Positions 13,346 to 16,221 of a DNA stretch of 16,221 nt are shown here, in pieces. The position numbers and the translations under genes were made by a program. Below the pieces are notes generated by a model that saw nothing but the letters and a program-made list of their open reading frames with translations, searched no databases and was not told where the DNA came from. Source of the DNA: Planctomycetaceae bacterium (GTDB lineage Bacteria; Planctomycetota; Planctomycetia; Pirellulales; Thermoguttaceae); contig JAIRPZ010000062.1 of NCBI GenBank assembly GCA_031256755.1, positions 1-16,221 of the forward strand. Reading direction: 5' to 3'. The stretch's first letter is position 1; every line of letters starts with the position of its first letter.

Positions 13346-14168
13346 TAGACGGCTCTCTGCCGGCAGTCCGCTGACGGCTTTCGATCAATTTAATCCGAAT
13401 CACGGTCGGCAATTTGATCGTGAAGGCCGTTCCCTTACCGACCGTGCTTTCCACCCGGATTACGCCCTGATGTTCTTCGATAATTTTTTTACAATTCGAT
13501 AATCCTAAACCGGTTCCGCCTTTGCCGCTTTCGTCCGGTCCTGATTTTGTCGAATAATACCGGTCGAAAATCTTCGGCAGCAGTTCTTTCGGAATCCCGC
13601 AGCCGAAGTCCCGCACCAAAAAATCAATCATCTCATTTTCTTCGTCATAACTGATTTTAAGAATCAAGCGTCCGCCGTCCGGCATCGCCTGCCGGGCATT
13701 GATCAGCAAGTTCAAAATCACTGATTGAATTTGATTGCCGTCCGCCATAATTTCCGGTATCTTTTCGGACGGACCGGCAGGAAACGATTTTTCAACGGCA
13801 ATGCGGTACTTGCTCATTTCCCGCTCTAACAGCAGAAGCGTATCTTCGGTCAGCGCAATCAGATCGACCGGTTCAAACTCTTTTTTCCGGTTTCGGGCGG
13901 CGGCAAGAATCGTGTTGACAATTTTCGCCGCACGGTTTGCCGCTGTGAGAATTTTATTGAACGCATGGGTCTTTCCCGCTTCGTCTTTATGCCGCAAACC
14001 GATTTTGGCATAATTGATAACAGTCATCAGGATATTGTTAAACTCATGCGTGGTGGTTCCGGTCAATTCACCGAGAGCCGCCAAACGCTGCGTTTTTTCC
14101 AACTGGTCTTCCAGAAACTCAATCCGCTGCCGCAATTCCTGAATATCCGGCTTTTCGGTCATCGGCAT
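13338..14168 (-). CDS. Soluble sensor histidine kinase (HisKA + HATPase_c)
   Basis: This 276-residue cytoplasmic histidine kinase autophosphorylates on His41 and should pass phosphate to a response regulator. A short coiled coil (about 9-35, LRQRIEFLEDQLEKTQRLAAL) leads into the H-box THEFNNIL (40-47), then the N-box ILNLLINARQ (151-160), the G1 box DFGCGIP (187-193), an F-box region FDRYYSTK (201-208) and the G2 box GGTGLGL (217-223). The core resembles NtrB/ZraS-type kinases. There is no membrane segment and no recognisable PAS, GAF or other sensor domain, so the input must come through the coiled coil or a partner protein. No response regulator is in the window, making this an orphan kinase. 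ATG codons at 14168 and 14162 are both possible; a G-rich AGGGGCGGG lies just upstream of 14168, inside a hairpin. Confidence 0.92.
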   Translation of the reverse strand: MPMTEKPDIQELRQRIEFLEDQLEKTQRLAALGELTGTTTHEFNNILMTVINYAKIGLRHKDEAGKTHAFNKILTAANRAAKIVNTILAAARNRKKEFEPVDLIALTEDTLLLLEREMSKYRIAVEKSFPAGPSEKIPEIMADGNQIQSVILNLLINARQAMPDGGRLILKISYDEENEMIDFLVRDFGCGIPKELLPKIFDRYYSTKSGPDESGKGGTGLGLSNCKKIIEEHQGVIRVESTVGKGTAFTIKLPTVIRIKLIESRQRTAGREPSML

Positions 14169-14173
14169 TTGAT

Positions 14174-14197
14174 CCCGCCCCTTGTTTTGACGGCGGG
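14174..14197 (-). terminator. Hairpin between the autotransporter and kinase genes
   Basis: Read on the minus strand, CCCGCC (14197-14192) pairs with GGCGGG (14179-14174) around a 12-nt loop, 14 bp after the autotransporter stop. No T-run follows. Its 3' arm ends 5 nt before the kinase ATG, so it could weaken read-through or mask the G-rich ribosome binding region of the kinase. Which of these applies is not clear. Confidence 0.35.
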
Positions 14198-14211
14198 CTA
14201 AATAATCGGGC

Positions 14212-16221
14212 TTACCATTTTTTCAATAAACCGCCTTCCATTTGGTAGGAATTATACCGCTTCATCCAATAGTAGTCGAGACCGGCGAAAGCATCCAGCC
14301 ATCGCAAATTGCCGGATAGGGTCAACCCCGCATTGACGTAGGTCCGCCCCAATTTCACACTGCGGAATTCCATCGGAGGCGGAGCGACAGGAGTTGGAAC
14401 AGGAACCGGAGCGGCAGTAAAAGTTGACCGTACCGCTGCCGTATCATCACCGCCGGCTAAACTGGCTATTCGAAGACGGGAGAAAGCACGGAGAATGTGC
14501 ATATCAACGAAACCATCCAAACCGGTACGTACCCAGCACTGATCGACTCTTGTTCTATCAACATTCTGCGTTAGTACCCCCGTACCGGTTTCCGTAAAAC
14601 CGCCTGTTTTCGCCTGCTGCCAATCCACAGCCACAAGCGGAATGAGTCCGGCAGAACAGCCAAAACGGTTTATCCGTCCGATTGGTCGGGAAAGTTCCAA
14701 ACTGGCATACCAAGCGTGACCGTTGTAATCAGAAGTATAGCGGGCAGGAATGCCGGAAGTGTAAATACCGCTCTCGCCGGTACGGGTCATCGAATAAAAT
14801 TGCTGACCATAACCAAAAAAGGAATGAAGGAAAAAGGAATGTAAGAGAACACCGGAGTAAACGCCCGCTGTGAAATCTTCCGTTTCCATATTGCCGAGAT
14901 GATGCGTGATTTTCGGTGTTCCGTAGCCAAGCACCCCGCCAAAACACCATGAACGGTTATCTCCCCAGTCGGCACCGAGCATCACACCGGATCGGGTCTC
15001 TTTGTAGTCGGCGGCATTCGCATCCGAGTCCGCATCGCCGGTACGATGATAAATTTCTCCCCACGTCTCCAGCCGGTTGATGTCTCTTGTCTCGCCGAAA
15101 GTATCGCCGCCGAAATTAAACCGGTGTGAGGTTCGTTCCCACGGTTTCCAAAGAGTCATCATCACGGCATCGGCGGCAATTTCCGGTCCCCGGACTTCGT
15201 CAATGATATTTAATGCGCGTTGGTCTTTACGAATCGCCCAGCCGAAAAAGTCAAGATACTTATCGGCGGTTAACAACGCCTCAATTTCTTGCGATGTGGG
15301 CGGTGTTTGACCGCTGTATATTGATTGGACTTCGGCAAAGTATGTCCGCAGTTTTTCCAAACCGTCTGCCGCTGAATGCGTGTTGCCGTCCCAATAATGT
15401 TCATAAAAAGTGTATCGGAACAGCCGCAAAATACCCTGTTGTCCGTACTGACCGCCACGGGCAACTTCCCATCGCGCGGTAATGAAAGGATCACGTGTAA
15501 AATCCAGACGATCATCATCTGCTTCCCATTTTTTGAATGTGCCGCCGGTGTTGTCGCTGTCGCGGACGATGTTTGCATCAAAAACGGCTAAACGAATCTC
15601 TCCACCCGGTTTGATAGGAAAATCGCCGAAATCATTTAAATCGTGAAAGTAATTTTTTCTATTGCCTGAAGCATCCGTGTACTGGTCGTTAAGTGTTAAT
15701 TGCGTTACATCAACAATGTCAATCGTTCCCGATTCCGAAACGGCTTGATGGACAGCATCGATCGAGAATCTGTGATCAAGCGGAAATGTCACAGACATTA
15801 AACGCGGAGCAGGCATTGCCGTGACGATTGTTGCATCGCCGAAATCAATATCCATGTGATGGCGGGGATCTGCCGGATTCGACGTGTCCTCTTTACCCGT
15901 ATCGCGGATTTCGCCTTGGGTGAGATCAAACGTAAACCCGCTGCCCCTAACCCTCATTCCTTGGACTTGAACATCTGCCATCACCTTAACGAGTTTCTCT
16001 GCGGGCGCAAGTGTGTGTAATCCTGCTCCGTCCGTGTAGGAATCCCGAAAATAGACCGTGTCATAGTCCAAAAAGGATTCGACCGTAATGGTTGTGCCGC
16101 TGATGGAACCGTACCAGTTTGATTTTGCGGAATCTTTTGTCCATTCGTTGTCGACAATAGTGTTGCCTTGTGCGTCGACTCCTTTTCCCGTCCAAGTCAG
16201 ATTAAACGGGGTATTTGCCGC
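14212..16221 (-). CDS. Autotransporter (type V secretion) C-terminal part, cut by the right edge
   Basis: The frame is open to the last base of the window, so the N terminus is missing; 669 residues are visible. The first visible part shows the Trp-rich strand pattern of autotransporter passengers (NLTWTG, then EWTKDSAKSNW), continuing into a long beta-rich passenger. From about residue 385 the sequence becomes an alternating aromatic/Gly beta barrel: HRFNFGGDTF, LETWGEIYHRTG, RSGVMLGADWG, CFGGVLGYG, FLHSFFGYGQQFY, AWYASLELSRPIG and a last strand ending in Lys-Lys-Trp. The terminal aromatic residue is the expected outer-membrane assembly signal. The barrel inserts in the outer membrane and carries the passenger to the surface; the passenger's job is unknown. 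A Pro-rich stretch (14371-14418) lies inside the barrel. The gene is co-directional with the kinase gene 43 bp downstream. Confidence 0.85.
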   Translation of the reverse strand, partial: AANTPFNLTWTGKGVDAQGNTIVDNEWTKDSAKSNWYGSISGTTITVESFLDYDTVYFRDSYTDGAGLHTLAPAEKLVKVMADVQVQGMRVRGSGFTFDLTQGEIRDTGKEDTSNPADPRHHMDIDFGDATIVTAMPAPRLMSVTFPLDHRFSIDAVHQAVSESGTIDIVDVTQLTLNDQYTDASGNRKNYFHDLNDFGDFPIKPGGEIRLAVFDANIVRDSDNTGGTFKKWEADDDRLDFTRDPFITARWEVARGGQYGQQGILRLFRYTFYEHYWDGNTHSAADGLEKLRTYFAEVQSIYSGQTPPTSQEIEALLTADKYLDFFGWAIRKDQRALNIIDEVRGPEIAADAVMMTLWKPWERTSHRFNFGGDTFGETRDINRLETWGEIYHRTGDADSDANAADYKETRSGVMLGADWGDNRSWCFGGVLGYGTPKITHHLGNMETEDFTAGVYSGVLLHSFFLHSFFGYGQQFYSMTRTGESGIYTSGIPARYTSDYNGHAWYASLELSRPIGRINRFGCSAGLIPLVAVDWQQAKTGGFTETGTGVLTQNVDRTRVDQCWVRTGLDGFVDMHILRAFSRLRIASLAGGDDTAAVRSTFTAAPVPVPTPVAPPPMEFRSVKLGRTYVNAGLTLSGNLRWLDAFAGLDYYWMKRYNSYQMEGGLLKKW
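14816..14845. repeat. 15-bp tandem duplication inside the autotransporter barrel
   Basis: Two adjacent 15-bp units, AAAAAGGAATGAAGG and AAAAAGGAATGTAAG, differ at two positions. They encode the doubled stretch LHSFF-LHSFF within a predicted barrel strand or turn. The length is a multiple of three, so the frame is kept. Confidence 0.6.

Overview
This window comes from a Gram-negative-type bacterium with moderate GC. The most likely group is Planctomycetota or a close PVC relative. The reasons are a large membrane protein with von Willebrand factor A (VWA) domains and a glutamine-amidotransferase-like fold, a low-complexity lipoprotein, a membrane-anchored protease with a cytoplasmic GYF_2-like domain, and start codons that mostly lack Shine-Dalgarno sequences. 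Two Kdo-pathway genes (kdsB, kdsC) and an autotransporter barrel show that the cell has an outer membrane, probably with Kdo-containing lipopolysaccharide. The phylum is an inference; no rRNA or other decisive marker is present. I see no tRNA, rRNA, CRISPR array, insertion sequence or phage gene.

Layout. 1-147: a probable gene start running off the left edge on the minus strand, with its own promoter. 148-1527 (-): a TrkH/KtrB potassium channel subunit behind a consensus sigma-70 promoter. 1694-4225 (+): an 843-residue VWA/amidotransferase-like membrane protein, convergent with kdsB (4269-5036, -) across a 9-bp stem-loop. 5261-6632 (-): rpiB followed after 12 bp by a GT-D-fold (DUF1792-type) glycosyltransferase, read as one operon, with a terminator-like hairpin and a possible 24-codon ORF below it. 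6878-7417 (+): a membrane-anchored DUF3465 protein divergent from rpiB. 7759-8892 (+): ispG, an isoprenoid-synthesis Fe-S enzyme. 9087-10595 (+): the membrane-anchored trypsin-like protease. 10747-12225 (+): the lipoprotein. 12304-12819 (+): kdsC, whose stop codon overlaps that of convergent nusB (12816-13262, -). 13338-14168 (-): a soluble orphan histidine kinase. 14212 to the right edge (-): the C-terminal part of an autotransporter.

Common threads. Much of the window serves the cell envelope: Kdo activation (kdsB) and Kdo-8-phosphate dephosphorylation (kdsC), a sugar transferase, isoprenoid supply for lipid carriers (ispG), a periplasm-facing protease, a lipoprotein and an autotransporter. 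RpiB interconverts pentose phosphates, including ribulose 5-phosphate, the precursor of the arabinose 5-phosphate used for Kdo. The genes are mostly single units in alternating orientation, so they look like independently transcribed housekeeping loci and not one dedicated system.

The least expected pattern is regulatory. The VWA gene, kdsB and ispG each have a -10-like hexamer exactly 6 nt before the ATG, which would place the transcription start on or next to the start codon and give leaderless mRNAs. I did not find a convincing new multi-gene defence or mobile system.
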